Source: Wolfiporia cocos (Eukaryota; Basidiomycota; Agaricomycetes; Polyporales; Phaeolaceae). Taken from it: a stretch of 64,000 nt of DNA. Positions 41,022-52,663 of this stretch are shown one piece after another; position 1 is the first letter of the stretch; each line of letters opens with the position of its first letter. The notes below the pieces were generated by a model. That model searched no databases, had not been told where the DNA came from, and worked only from the letters and a program-made list of their open reading frames with translations. The stretch covers positions 1,054,001-1,118,000 of the forward strand of contig JACCLO010000003.1 in assembly GCA_029448655.1 (NCBI GenBank), read 5' to 3'. Both the position numbers and the translations under genes were made by a program.

Positions 41022-41509
41022 CGTTGCACGCCCACGTTGTTATGGTGCGCCGCCAGAATCTCGTAATATGATGTCCGGTGACCCATCTGCCCAAGTCGCT
41101 GTTTCACCCATTGTTTGGTTCGGATCCACTCAGAGCTCATACTATAAGTATCTCGTGGCCGGTTGAATCGCGAACGCACTCGAACTCTGCTTAAGCTTGC
41201 CAATTGACTACTATATGGAGAGAGCTCGGATTATCGCCAGATGCTTCCCGAAAAGAGCGTCATTCAAATCGTATGCAATTCGTCACGTTGCGGTGGTACG
41301 TAAGGGGACATGGCTTTGGCTATAATATAGGCGTGTGGGGAGCTAATCGTGTATGGCGCGGAATACTACAAGATGGATACATGCTGATATATATAGATAG
41401 CGTATTGTGTGATAAGATGTGCGAGTCCGTTCGACAGCACCGATTGTGCAACATACAACGTGAACCCAAAGAGATAAACAAAAAGGCGCATTTTGCACCG
41501 AAGCCTTGG

Positions 41510-44500
41510 CTACGAGGGAGCAAGCTGCGAAGGCTCGGGTGTTGATGCAGGCCCGCCTCGTTTGCGGCGATCCTCTGCGATGGCAAGCATGCTCTTCAGG
41601 CTTTTCTCAAGGACTGGCTTCGTGAGAACGCTGGAGGACGACAGCTCGCATCAGTCAATCACGACATCTGGATGGCGAAGAACACGCACTGATCGGCCCC
41701 AGCTTCCACGTATTCCTGCTGGTCGGACAGAAGCGCGTTGCCTGCACGTGGATTAGCACGGTTTAGCGATTGTCATTGCGGTTCGCGCTTACCGGTAACG
41801 CCGACGACGAAGTCTCGCCTACCCATCTCCCGCAGTTTCGACACCGCCTCCAGCCCTGATAGCACAGGCATTTGGTTGTCTAGGAAGATGACCTGATATC
41901 GATATTCATCGCCGCCCGACGACACATCTGCAGACAGCCCGGCGCTGCCGGTATCCTCCGAAGACGGTGTCGCATGCTGCCCAGATCCCAATATCATTTC
42001 CAGTGCAATCTCGCCGTTCTCCGCGGTCATGACACTGCAACCAATGCGCGTGAGCATGCGCGACATGAGCTTCCGCGTGAGCGGGTCGTCGTCCACCACA
42101 AGAACGCGGAGCGGGCTCTCGCCGCCCGACGTCGACGCCGCAGTGCCCGTCTGAGACGATGAGGTAACCGAAGACGTCGCCGGCGAGAGTGGACCGTCGA
42201 TAGTGAAAGTCTGCGGCTTTGGCAGCTGATCGAGCCGAGGACGGACAGTCGCCGAAGAATCGTCCTTCTCGAGCGGCGGCGGCTCTGAGTGGGACGGAGG
42301 GGTGATATCGTCGCCGATTGCGCCAGTGCCAGTAGACGGGTCGCCTATGGTCCGCGTGAGTACCGATTGGCGCTCGCCGCGCTTTGTGGATATCTCAACA
42401 AGTCCCCCTACGAAATATGATCAGCTAGAATAGTCTCCTCACGTTCGAGGACATACCCTGCTCCATGATACTATGCAATGCGGAAGACGATTGAGACGGT
42501 TGCATATGGCTGGGTGTCCGCAACTCGGGACTCTCTGGTACGAAATCGACATGGTATGTGGCAGACCTAGCCATTTTCGTCATGCTCGATGAAGTACCCA
42601 AAGCATCCTCGCGCGCCTCTGGAGGCATCATTAGCGCAGGTGTCGCTTTGCTACCAACGCCCAGCGCTAGAGCGCTTCCCATCAACAATCAGCGATCACC
42701 GGCGCGAATCCTGGGCTCACGTAATTCCACCCAGAACGTCGAGCCGATGTCAACCTTGGACTTGACTCCAAGGCGGCCGCCGCTGAGTTTGACGATTTGA
42801 CGGACGAGCGCCAAACCGAGCCCTGTGCCTTTCCCGCCTGTGGCTTTTGTTAGTGCAAGCGACACACCACATGATATCCGTAAAGGCGGACCTTGTAATC
42901 GTCCCTGTTCGGTTTGATTAAAGGCGCCTGTGCAGCAACATATTAGCGTACTGAACGATGATCGATGATACGCGACACTTGCTGAACAGCTTGCTCTGTA
43001 CCATATCCTTGGGCCGTATACCATAACCTGTGTCTGTGACTTCGATTCGAACGACAATCCACTCCACGGGCGGCGGTGCCGAATGAATCGTATTGTGCTG
43101 CGTGAGATGGGTTGCGGACAATCTCTGTGGCAATGATGGCGACAGCCCATCCCTCCCTGATCATACGTCAGCCTGCGATGACGAGGAATTCATCGCTGCA
43201 CGCACCATCAGACTCGGGAGGAGACTTCAGGGACCCAGACTCAGAAGATCTTGGAGTGGTGCCGTTATCCGTGCCGGAAGAGGCGTCACGAGAATCGCCG
43301 TTGCTCGCGCGTTGCGGTAATAATGGCAGGACCAGCCGCGTCGTGATAGTCAACTTCCCCCCGGTCGGCGTGAACTTACACGCATTGCTAGAAGCAGGGC
43401 CAATCAGATTTGCGCCTTCCCGCAGGTTCCTGAACAGACATACCTCGCCAGGTTCGTGATGATCTGCCGCAATCGTGTCTCGTCGCCAACGACTATGCCA
43501 TCTTCATCAGGTAAGTCCTTGAAGTGCTTATCGATCACAGCTTTGCTTTCGCCCAAAGCTTCGTATAATGCTCGACGTGCAACCTGGAAAAGACGGTCAG
43601 TCGGCATAGGCTTAGGGAAGAAGGCAGGAAAGCGTACGTCATCGATGTTCTTGTCGAGATCAGTGATAAAATCGAGGCCGCGCGCGTCGGTCGCCAACTG
43701 CAACGGCACAAACATGGATCGCATGACTTGATGAAATGAATATGGCTATGACGCCCGATCAGATAAGATATTGCGAGAGATCGACGACTACTGACCTTCA
43801 GCACAGACTCGAATCGCCCGCTGTCCATCCGGTTGCTACAAACAGATTCAGCAATCGTTCTTTTGCAATGCAACTGAGACTCACAAATCAAGCACGTCAT
43901 TAAGGACTACACTCGCGTTAGTTTCAGGAGGTGACCCTGTAGGGAGCTGAATTGCGAACCTTTCGACATCATGCTGAGGCTTCCTTCAAGCGCCTTGAAC
44001 TCAATCTCTTGTGCTTTCGCAACGGACCCATACGCTTCCATGTTCTGCACGGCGAGGACTGTGACGTGCAGAGGTCAGAAAATCCTACTTCGAAGCCACG
44101 ACCCCGCGGAGCCGACTTACGGGCAGTATTCAAAGGCACTCGGACTTGTGCAGCACCAGACACGGTGAGCTTATATCCGGATGGGCATAAAGCGACTGTA
44201 CTTATCATGGAACACGTATCTAGAAGGGGAGTTAATCAGACTTTTCAGAAGCAGACGATGGGCGCAATCTCACGAGGTGAGGCGCCGCTTGGAGTCCGCA
44301 GCTTTACGTTCATTGACTTGCGCCTTCTGCGTTGCACGGAACTGTATCTTGAGCTGGTCTCGTAACGTGTACAAACGACGCTCCGCCTGCAAATTAAATG
44401 ATAAGCATGATGTCATCCAAGATAGGGCAATGCACTTTACATTTTCTCTCATGTAATGGATATAAAGAAGGAAAGCTTGGAAGGACAGGAAGTTGATCAT

Positions 44501-45954
44501 ATCTAACATTGAGATTTTTAGGGGCTGCGAGAAGGTGGAAAAAATGACAGGCCGTACTTCTGACAAAAGCGGTATGCATAGGAATGATGAGAGCGCAAGA
44601 GCTAGTAGCGAAGGTCAGTGAAGGAGAAGGGCATGAACGCAATGCGACCCACACCACAAAAAACATGACAGCGGCAAGCATAGCCGGGAACCGGTTCAGC
44701 TTCAAGCCAAATATCGCGACTGTTTGCATGGCGGAAGTATAGCTGTTGCACATCTGAAGTCAAGTAAGTCGCGCGGCAGAGGGAGTGGCATACTGACTAG
44801 AATAACGAAAGGAAGTCTTTCGAGCCACAGTGGTGGTGTGTAGTCCGATAATAGTCGCATGCGCGCCTGGATAATCTTCTTCAGAATGCTCTCGTACAAA
44901 GCCTCTTGACTGGCTCACATGAAAATAATTTGGTAGAATGCCCATTGCCATGTCGCGACTACCAGCCAGATCTGATAGAAGTGATCCCGGTCTCGAGGGA
45001 AGTCATACATGACAAACAGCAACACGGGAAAGACGAGCGTAGGTGACACCTGCGGAGATCTAGCGTTAACGAAAGCGAGTATACTATTCAACATAACTCA
45101 CCGCATAATAGAAAATCTTATCAGAGAGCACTATGGGTTGTTGAATGAACGCTGTAGCTAAAGCCCAATTCACTATGAAGAACGCGGCAGACCAGAATGC
45201 TAGATTCTATTCAGAAGAGGGAATGGGTTTATATCACCATCAGCACGCACAAGACTGTATTCCGACGTACTTTGCGGAGGAACCAATTCTCTTTGTTGTA
45301 GTGCATTTCCGACTTTTCGTCGATGAAATGATTGACGAAAAAGTCTCTAATAATGGGATACACCCGCCACCGGAGGAAAACAAGTAGACCGCAGGATACC
45401 CAGAAGCCGACAGCATGGAGAGAAAGACTTTCTCTGTCAGTGTTGGTGCCGCCTAAGTGGTTGCTGGACTTCTCCGGACTGCCGCCATGTTCGGAGTGTG
45501 TGATCGACGAGCTCTTGATCTCGTCTGACCACTCGCGATCGACCACCACCTCGTCGACACCCTCGTCCTCGGTTTCGCCCTGGGCCTCCTGCCGCCTAAG
45601 ATACCCATTGCTATAGCTGTCCCCACTTTCGTCTCCCTCTATAGCCGAATTTGATGTCGAAGGGGCAGTACCATTGCCGATCCTCCGCTTGAACTGTGCC
45701 CAGTGCACCCGTAGACCCCCATTGACCCTGGCGGATTTCTTGTGTTTCCCCCGTCGACCGGAAGACACAGATGCTGTAGCTGGGGCGGGTAGCGTGGGCT
45801 CCTGAAGCGTCGTTCCACTGAGAGGATGCGAGGTAAGAGTCGCCGAGCCCGAGATCTTCTCCGCGCTCGCCTTACCCACTCTGGCCATGGGGAGCTCAAC
45901 GTCCTCTCCACTTCCGTCTGCGGTGATGAGGGATGAGCGGGACTTGTAGGGCAT
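41510..45954 (-). CDS. Membrane hybrid histidine kinase
   Basis: Start at MPYKSRSSLITADGS (45954). A basic, Ser-rich N terminus leads to about six membrane segments, e.g. AVGFWVSCGLLVFLRW, NLAFWSAAFFIVNWALATAF, VSPTLVFPVLLFVMYDF, LVVATWQWAFYQIIFM, AMLAAVMFFVVWVALRSC and MLDMINFLSFQAFLLYIHYM. Next come a short coiled coil (AERRLYTLRDQLKIQFRATQ) and the HisKA box YVFHD|IRVPLNTALLAVQNMEA. The ATPase domain shows N box SNACKFTP, G1 VTDTGYGI and G2 GKGTGLGLALV. The receiver domain has LRVLVVDDD, phosphoacceptor Asp in VIFLDNQMPVLSG, and GADHVLTKPVLEKSLKSML in the last exon; the stop is at 41510-41512. It should autophosphorylate and feed a Ypd1-type phosphorelay. The exon junction inside the H box is abnormal (see findings). 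Confidence 0.85.
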
Positions 45955-48334
45955 GGGGGGCAGCGCTGGCGCCGCGCGCGACGATGGGGGAGGTCGTTGA
46001 TGTTGGCCAGAAACGAGACTGAGCAAGGTAAGTACGCCCGAGTTTTGCGAACTCAGCGGACAGGCACCGCGGGCGCTTCCCCACGGGCAATGACCGGCAA
46101 GTCGAGGCCCAACTATTTACCAAAAAATAATGCACGTTCGGCAGCCGGCAGTGAGCCATATCCGGTATTACTAGCTGCTGATATGGCAAGCGCAAATCCC
46201 TTGTCCTCTATAATCCTCCGGAAAATGTTGTCTCGTTAGCCGGAATCTGCGTCGGGTCTTGAACTGTCTGATGCGCGATTGCGCATGACGTCACAGAATT
46301 GTACACGCTGACAGTGCGAACCAGGCAATCGTTATGCCCTTCGGTCGTTACGACCACAACCGATTACCACACGCGGGTACCCGCCTCGCCAAAGGCGGTC
46401 TGGCTCATGCCTGGGGGTGTCGCGGCAGAGCAAATGCGGTATACAGGTGGACCGCAATTTAATTGTTCGCGGTGGAGGATCAGTTCCTTGGTGGCTCCCC
46501 GTGACAGGCGCAAGGCACAATGCTGAACGTGGTCGGAGTAGGAACCAGTAGGAAAGTGGGCTCGAGGGCGACATTACTCAGGATGCAGTGCCACGGTGGC
46601 CTGGCCCGCAAACACGCACTGTCCGAATGTGAGAGAAATCGAATCATGGCAACAGGACACCTCGGAGCGCCACGGTTTCTGACAACAGCCCCTATGCCAG
46701 AAGGATAGATCCGTGCAACGTAGCTTATCACACGCATCATGCACGAAGCAATCTCACAGGGGCTCGAGGTCCCACAGTCAAGGAGACATCACACGTCTTG
46801 GTGCCACCGTTAGCTGCAGCAGGCAGTCTCACTATAGTACTTGCGGCGTGCGTTTCCACATCTTTGGAGTCCCCTTAATGCGTTTATGTCTGATTCAGAT
46901 ATGGCCGCGGGTTGATGTGGAGCCCGATTGCCCTATATACCTGACAGCAATGCAGTTGAAATAGGAATGCAATGTGGTCCTCACGGAGCGGACTTGATTG
47001 TGCACAGTCTATCTCGGCCTGGCAAGGAAAAGTCGGATCTCTCCGTTGACTTTTGCGGTAAGCGTTCCGCGTCGTCGCTCTCATGCACTCGTCAATCCGC
47101 AGCGACCGAGCTCCGGTACAAATGGCTGAGGTACGTAAATTCTCTTTTCCCAAAAAATCCTAAACAGCCCTGTGCGCACGGACCATTGCCGCCCCGCCGA
47201 TCGCGCCCTAAATCAGCGGCGCCGCGCCCGCTATTTCCACAATCTCCGCTTGGACATGGCTGCATTGTGCTACAAGCTCGAGACTCGCAGAACAGACGGC
47301 GTCGTGTGAGAGGCAGCATCGGTGCAGGCCATTACCTTCCCTTGGCGCACGCCATATTTCGCGCTACGCGCTACACTGTCACGTACATCTGTCCGACAAT
47401 GATTGATCATTCGTCTGCCAAGGACACTTATCCACCCCAAACAGAATGCAGTGGTCACTCATCGTGTGACTTACGACGATTGTCCCATCCTGCCACAACA
47501 GTTGGGCGTCGGCGATCATTATATTCCTATGTTTCCTCAGACAAAAGGCTCGAACAAGCAGATCCATCCTCTCAGGCGTGAGGTTCATGTACGGGAGAAT
47601 TGCGAGCATTTGCACGGTACTGCTCGTTTCCCCTTCCGTGCGCGCCCGCTCTAGTCAGAAAGTGATCACCGGATCCGTCGGGTGTTATTTGTCGAGGGCG
47701 CTCGGCATCACGAATGTCCAACAACAACAAAAGATCAATATCATATTGCAGATCCACAAGCAGAAGGTAAGCCATTCTTGCAATCTCTGCGCGGTCGCTC
47801 CAATGTGACTTGAAAATGTCTAACGCTACCCGGCGGGTTCTCCGGATTAGGCGATCCGGCAATTGTTTGGCTCTGAATGAATTGCCGGTGACCTTAATGC
47901 TGTTCGCGAGCTCAGAGATTTGCATGCTCCTTCATGAGCCACAACATCAGCACCGGCCCGGACAAGAATATGCGCATCCTGAAAAGAGGCCATCGAAACG
48001 TTTATGCGGACTGTCGCGACGTCGGCAGCGGAGAGCCGGTACGCGAAGGGCCTCCGCACGAAGGGTGAGTGGCAGGCTCTGCTTCATACTGCGAAGCTGA
48101 AGACTGTGAGTGTAGTAAGCTCTGGACCACGTTGATCTAAATGATCACCGCTCTGAAGAAGTCATCACGAACATTGATAGCACCCCGCCAGCACAGCATC
48201 CGTCAGCGCTAACCTAATCAGATCGGGAATAGGGAGGATCCCGCCCTCCCGATCTATCACGTGGTCGTATACAACGTACCTGATTCCGACAGGATCCCTA
48301 GGTGCCCTTCACTAGTACACCGCAACCACCACCT
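45955..48334. other. Gene-poor region of 2.4 kb
   Basis: Contains the promoter of the histidine kinase and of the downstream F-box gene. Several open frames of 60-217 codons occur, but none has a recognisable domain or a convincing start. A possible minus-strand coding remnant lies at 47.38-48.06 kb. Confidence 0.45.
47379..48059 (-). pseudogene. Possible coding remnant, unknown family
   Basis: Minus-strand segments with protein-like composition: YRLSAADVATVRINVSMASF..AHILVRAGADVV (about 47.92-48.04 kb), VALDIFKSHWSDRAEIARM (about 47.8 kb) and MLAILPYMNLTPERMDLLVRAF (about 47.6 kb). They fall in different frames and no clean splice model joins them. Not recognised. Confidence 0.25.
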
Positions 48335-49786
48335 ATGCACCTCCTATTGCTTAATGACGACGTTCTCGCAGTCATCATTTCATTTCTCTCCAGCCGCGAC
48401 GCTCTCAACTTCTCGGTCACCGCGCGGGGAGTACACTCGGTCGCAAAACAGCATGCCCTGAGTGTAGTCACCGTGTCATGGCCCGCGCAGATACGGAACA
48501 TGTGCAGGTACATGATGGGTGATGTTCCAGATCGGCTCCATTGGCTACGCGAATTGACTGTGCACGCTGGCGCGCTATCCGTCGATGGAGGCCCCTACAG
48601 CGTTAGCTCTACGTCCGCAGCCCTATTGGTGGATCTATTCCAGCGGGCAGATAATCTGACCCATCTGTATATCGATTGCTTCAGCGGGCTGATCGAGACC
48701 GAGCCGCGAGCTATAGATGGACTGGGAAATTTGCGCAGTCTGCGCACATTAGCACTGGGCAATATAAAGCCTGCCGACTCGCATATTTTCGCGAACTTCA
48801 AAACGAGGCCACGAAGGTTGAAATTGCATCTCCTCGGATTTCCCAGTCCCCTTGGTGATATCCGTCACTTCCCCGACGTCGAGGACCTTGAGCTTAATGG
48901 CCTGTCCCTCAGCACAATTAACGAGCGTCGAAATCCCGACGACGACGCTCGCTGGCTCACAGTAAAACGACTCACCATCGAAAATAGCACCGTCACAATG
49001 GTCGAACTACTCCATGCATTTCCGAATGTTCGCGTTTTCCGTCTGGGCAAAGTCAGTGTCCTCAAGCCGCCTCCTGGTACGACGGCGTGCTGGAGCGATC
49101 TCGACTACGTCACTGGACTACCGCATTTCTTCGGAAGTTTCGGGACGAGCGACTGGCCAGTAAAATGCCCCGTTCAGCACCTTGAGCTAGTCGCACCTGC
49201 ATGGGAAAGCCCCAACGGACGCAACACGGTCATCAGGGCCATGGCCCTTTTGCCTCCTGTTGCGCTCAGCGTCCGGTTTCGCGACGACTTGGGTTTCGAG
49301 GACCAATTCTGGGCAGAGATGGCACGAGTCACTCAGCAGCTTCGGTGCCTCGAGATTATCCTTGTCAGCAAGAAACCACAGGATATGCCGCATTGGATTG
49401 TAAGTAGTAAATAGCCTTCTATAGCATCGAAGCTCACCTACTCCGATTCTCAGAGCGCGCTCGCACCATCCAATTTGATATGTTTACGGATCTCGATCCG
49501 ACATGGTAGTGATACCGTCGTCCCTCGAATTTGTCCACAGGAAGTCGCAGAGCGCTGCCCTTCTCTTCGTTATTTTGCCCTCCCTCCACGAGATGGCATA
49601 AGCGCATATAGGTGGTGGAAGCTTACTACTGCTGGCGAGAATCGGATGGCGCGTGAGATCACGGCAGCTCTGGGAGAACAAGTTCAAACGTACCTACGAT
49701 CCCCTGCTTACGATTACAAGGCAGAGTGCAGCGATAAGCTATCCTCCTGCAGTGAAACGAACCAGCGCGGTGGTGCTTATACCTGA
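48335..49786 (+). CDS. F-box protein with leucine-rich region
   Basis: Two exons, 48335-49399 and 49454-49786, join to 465 residues; the intron has GTAAGT and TTCTCAG ends. The ATG starts MHLLLLNDDVLAVIISFLSSRDALNFSVTARGVHSVA, a clear N-terminal F-box. Leucine-rich-like repeats follow, e.g. LRELTVHAGAL, LRSLRTLALGNI, VEDLELNGLSL and LTIENSTV. The last exon carries RCPSLRYFALPP near the end, common in basidiomycete F-box proteins. Expected role is substrate recognition in an SCF ubiquitin ligase; the target is unknown. Confidence 0.85.
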
Positions 49787-50008
49787 TATGTCACGGCAGA
49801 GTCTGCGCTACGCAGTCTGTAGATATGAAATGAAGTGGTTTCGGAAGATGTTGTGTGACACATCCATATCGGGATACGAATCTAAGGATGACTCAGCAGG
49901 CTTATCCCGAGTGATCGGTAGGGCGCCGATGCATGTCCGAGCTGATATCATGTAATAGTGCGCTTGCACGAATGTACGCGTACGTCCTACATTGACCACC
50001 ACCTAGCC

Positions 50009-51116
50009 ATGAGCACTGACGAGACGTTAATTGACTTCACCGTCACCTTTCGCGGGAATGCATACCCCCTCTCGCTGCTCCCTGATGCTTCATTCGCTGA
50101 CTTGCAAGCTCGCCTCGAGGAGCTGACATCAGTGCCGCCTTCGCTCCAGAAACTGTTGTTTAAGGGGAAGAAACAGAGTGTGCAAGATGACGATACCATT
50201 GTACAGGCAGGTTTGAAGAGCGGCATGAAGGTGCAGATGCTGGGCTCGACCGTCAAGGAGATAGGAGGGCTACGTGCTACTGAGAGCGAATACCAGAAGC
50301 GAGAGCGGATCCTGCGAGAGCGGGCTGCCAAAGCGCCGGTGAAGGTGCGTGATAGAAGAATTGGTTAATTGCAGAGTCTAATCCATCTATTAGGTTCGCA
50401 ATACTAGCTCACCATCCTCATCGGCATCTTCGCAGTACACGTTCCATCGCATTGAGCCCCTCTCACATCTCCCTGACCCCGCAGCCGCACGATCCGTGCT
50501 TACACGTCTGGCTAATGACCCTGCCATCCGACATATCATGCAGAAGAACCAACTGTCCGTCGGCATACTCACTGAGCTGGCACCGCACGAACAGCCACAT
50601 CTGCTCGGGCTGAATGTCAACGCTGGCCAAGCGATCAAACTGCGGCTGCGGACGGACAGGTATGACGGATTCCTGCTATACAACGATGTTCGGAGAGTGC
50701 TCTGCCACGAGCTTTCGCATAATCGCTGGAGCGAACACGATGATAATGTAAGCAACCTGTATTCCTCTTCATCATGTCCGTTTCGCTGACGAGACAAACA
50801 GTTTAAGGAGATGAATTCTCGCCTGAATCGGGAAGTGGCAGAGTTTGAACGCCTACAACGGGAAGGTACTCACTATCTGTCGGGCTCAGGCGATATGTAT
50901 ACGCCTTCCTCTGAACTTGAGGCCGAAGCACAAGCATATGTTCTTGGTGGCGGCCCGCAGACTTTGGGTGGCACACACTCAGGTAGTGCTACGGACGAGT
51001 CTCGAGAGGAAAGGAGACGAAGAGTACTGGAAGCCACGATGCATCGTTTGCGCAAAGAAGAGGAAGAATTAGAGCATATGTGCGGAACGGCAACAGATCC
51101 GTCAGATACCGTCTAG
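50009..51116 (+). CDS. Ubiquitin-like/WLM domain metalloprotease (Wss1-like)
   Basis: Exons 50009-50344, 50394-50747 and 50802-51116 join to 334 residues. Residues 1-75 form a ubiquitin-like fold (IDFTVTFRGNAYPLSLLPDASFADL ... QKLLFKGKK ... GLKSGMKVQMLG). The WLM domain follows, with TFHRIEPLSHLPDP, GILTELAPHEQP and the zinc-protease motif LCHELSHNRWSEHDDN (HExxH plus downstream His). It ends in a charged region with GGGPQTLGG. WLM proteins are SprT-like metalloproteases linked to ubiquitin/SUMO and DNA-protein crosslink repair. A decayed tandem copy lies immediately downstream at 51.8-52.3 kb. Confidence 0.92.
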
Positions 51117-51261
51117 ATTTATCTAGTACTTGCTCATGTGAATCAGCTTCGTTAGGGCGCGAATTTTGAACTTGTGCTATCTTCCGATGTTGCGGATGTT
51201 CGAACGGTCGTCGTTACGACATGCATCAATTTATTACAAAAGCATTACGAGAAAGGAAATA

Positions 51262-51289
51262 TGGCCAACGCCGGGATCGAACCGACGAC
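51262..51289 (-). pseudogene. 3' fragment of a tRNA-Ile gene
   Basis: TGGCCAACGCCGGGATCGAA and the next eight bases are identical to the acceptor 3' strand and T arm of the intact tRNA-Ile at 52459-52558, same strand. The match stops in the variable-loop region. The anticodon arm, D arm and 5' acceptor strand are missing, so it cannot be functional. Confidence 0.8.
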
Positions 51290-51796
51290 GTCTTTGCCCC
51301 CCCGCTACGCCCTCCTGCTGCCGTCCCTCCCGCTCGCTCCCGCCACCCTCGCGCGCATGCTGACGTCATACCCCGACGCCATTTCAAGCTCCGCCCTACG
51401 CCCCCGCCCCCGCTCTGCGTTCACTTGTCCCCGCCCGCGACGACGCCATATTGCCCCTCTGCTCCATGCATGCATGTACGCTTTGCTCTGTTGTGCAACA
51501 AAGCCAGGGGATCCTCCGAGATGGCGAAAGCACGCGCACATACATTAGCGCACACTTGCGTCCCCACCCCGCTGCCGTGGCCCCGACGCTGACCAGCCAT
51601 GCTGATCACTCCTTCCAAGATGCGCGCCCGCAGTGGCGCCGCCGCCACTGTCGTTAGCCACCGCTAGACGATGGCCAGCCCCAGCTCCTCGAGAATACGG
51701 GAACACGCACGCAACATCAGTCGCTCGACTGCCCGGGGCGCGACCGCGACGAACGCTGTGTGGGTGCGCTTTCTAGCAAGTCCAGATCTGTGTGAC
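51290..51796. other. GC-rich filler within the WLM/tRNA duplication
   Basis: About 500 bases of C-rich DNA that replaces the 5' part of the truncated tRNA and the 5' exon of the WLM copy. Several frames are open by composition only; no gene recognised. Its source is unknown. Confidence 0.5.
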
Positions 51797-52292
51797 ATAT
51801 TCGGCATATAATGCAAAGAACCAGCCATCCGTCGGCATGCTCACTGGGCTGGCACCTCACAAACAGCCACATCTCCAACTTGGGCTGAATGCCAAGCAAA
51901 CAAACTTGGGCTGTGGATGGGCAGGTATGACAAATTCCTACTATACAATGATGTTTGGAGAGTGCTCTGCCACGAGCGAATACAACAACAATGTAAGCAG
52001 CCTATACTTCTCTCCATCATGTTCTTCTAACTAACGAGACAAACAATTTGAGATGAACTCTCATCTGAATTGGGAAGTGGCAGAATTTGAACACCTACAA
52101 CGGGAGGGGACTTGCTACTTGTTGGACTCAGGTGATGTGCATACACCCTCCTCGAACTTGAGGCTCAAGCACAAGCATGGTGGCGGTCCGCAGACTTTGG
52201 GTGGCACACACTCAGGTAGTGCTACTGGCAAGTTTCGAGAGGAAAGAAACTGGAAGCCACATCAAATTGTTTGCACGATTAGAGAATATGTG
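51797..52292 (+). pseudogene. Decayed tandem copy of the WLM metalloprotease gene
   Basis: Parallels exons 2-3 of the intact gene: QPSVGMLTGLAPHKQPHL..GLN matches QLSVGILTELAPHEQPHLLGLN, and MNSHLNWEVAEFEHLQREGT matches MNSRLNREVAEFERLQREGT. GGGPQTLGGTHSGSAT is identical. The ubiquitin-like exon is absent. The segment coding the zinc-binding HELSH motif has been deleted: GTGCTCTGCCACGAGC runs straight into AATACAACAACAAT. Further frameshifts follow. Confidence 0.85.
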
Positions 52293-52458
52293 CGGGGCGG
52301 CAGTAGGCCTGGCAGGTACAGTCCAGATTCATGTGATTTTTTAAAACAAAGGTGGAGGGTATCAGCTGCGATTACAGCACTTGTAAGGTGCATTTGTGCT
52401 AGGTTCTGCTCGTCATATCCATTAATTGCTCAAGAAATTGTTCCAAAAAAGAAAAGGA

Positions 52459-52558
52459 TGGCCAACGCCGGGATCGAACCGACGACCTTGGCGTAACCCT
52501 AAATCTGGGTTTGATACCAGTATTAGCACCACGCTCTAACCAACTGAGCTAGTCGGCC
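52459..52558 (-). tRNA. tRNA-Ile (anticodon AAU) with intron
   Basis: Read on the minus strand from 52558: acceptor GGCCGAC pairs with GTTGGCC (one G-U), the D arm is TAGCTCAGTTGGTTAGAGC, anticodon stem TGGTG pairs with CGCCA around loop CTAATAA, and the T arm is TCGGTTCGATCCCGG. A 26-base intron (CTGGTATCAAACCCAGATTT plus AGGGTT) interrupts the loop after the base 3' of the anticodon, the canonical position. The mature length is 74 including the discriminator A. It diverges from the POLD4 gene about 105 bases away. Confidence 0.93.
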
Positions 52559-52663
52559 ATGTGAACATGGCTGCATTACTATAATACATGTCCGCATACA
52601 GCTGTGCCGCCCCGAATGGCGCCTCAGTCCGTTCAACTTTCATCCAAGTCTATCACGTCCACC

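Noticed and set aside
46928..47581. 217-codon plus-strand open frame
   Set aside because: Starts at a non-ATG codon, composition is not protein-like and no domain is seen.
51290..51660. Several overlapping open frames of 60-124 codons
   Set aside because: All arise from C-rich low-complexity DNA, overlap in every frame and carry no domain.
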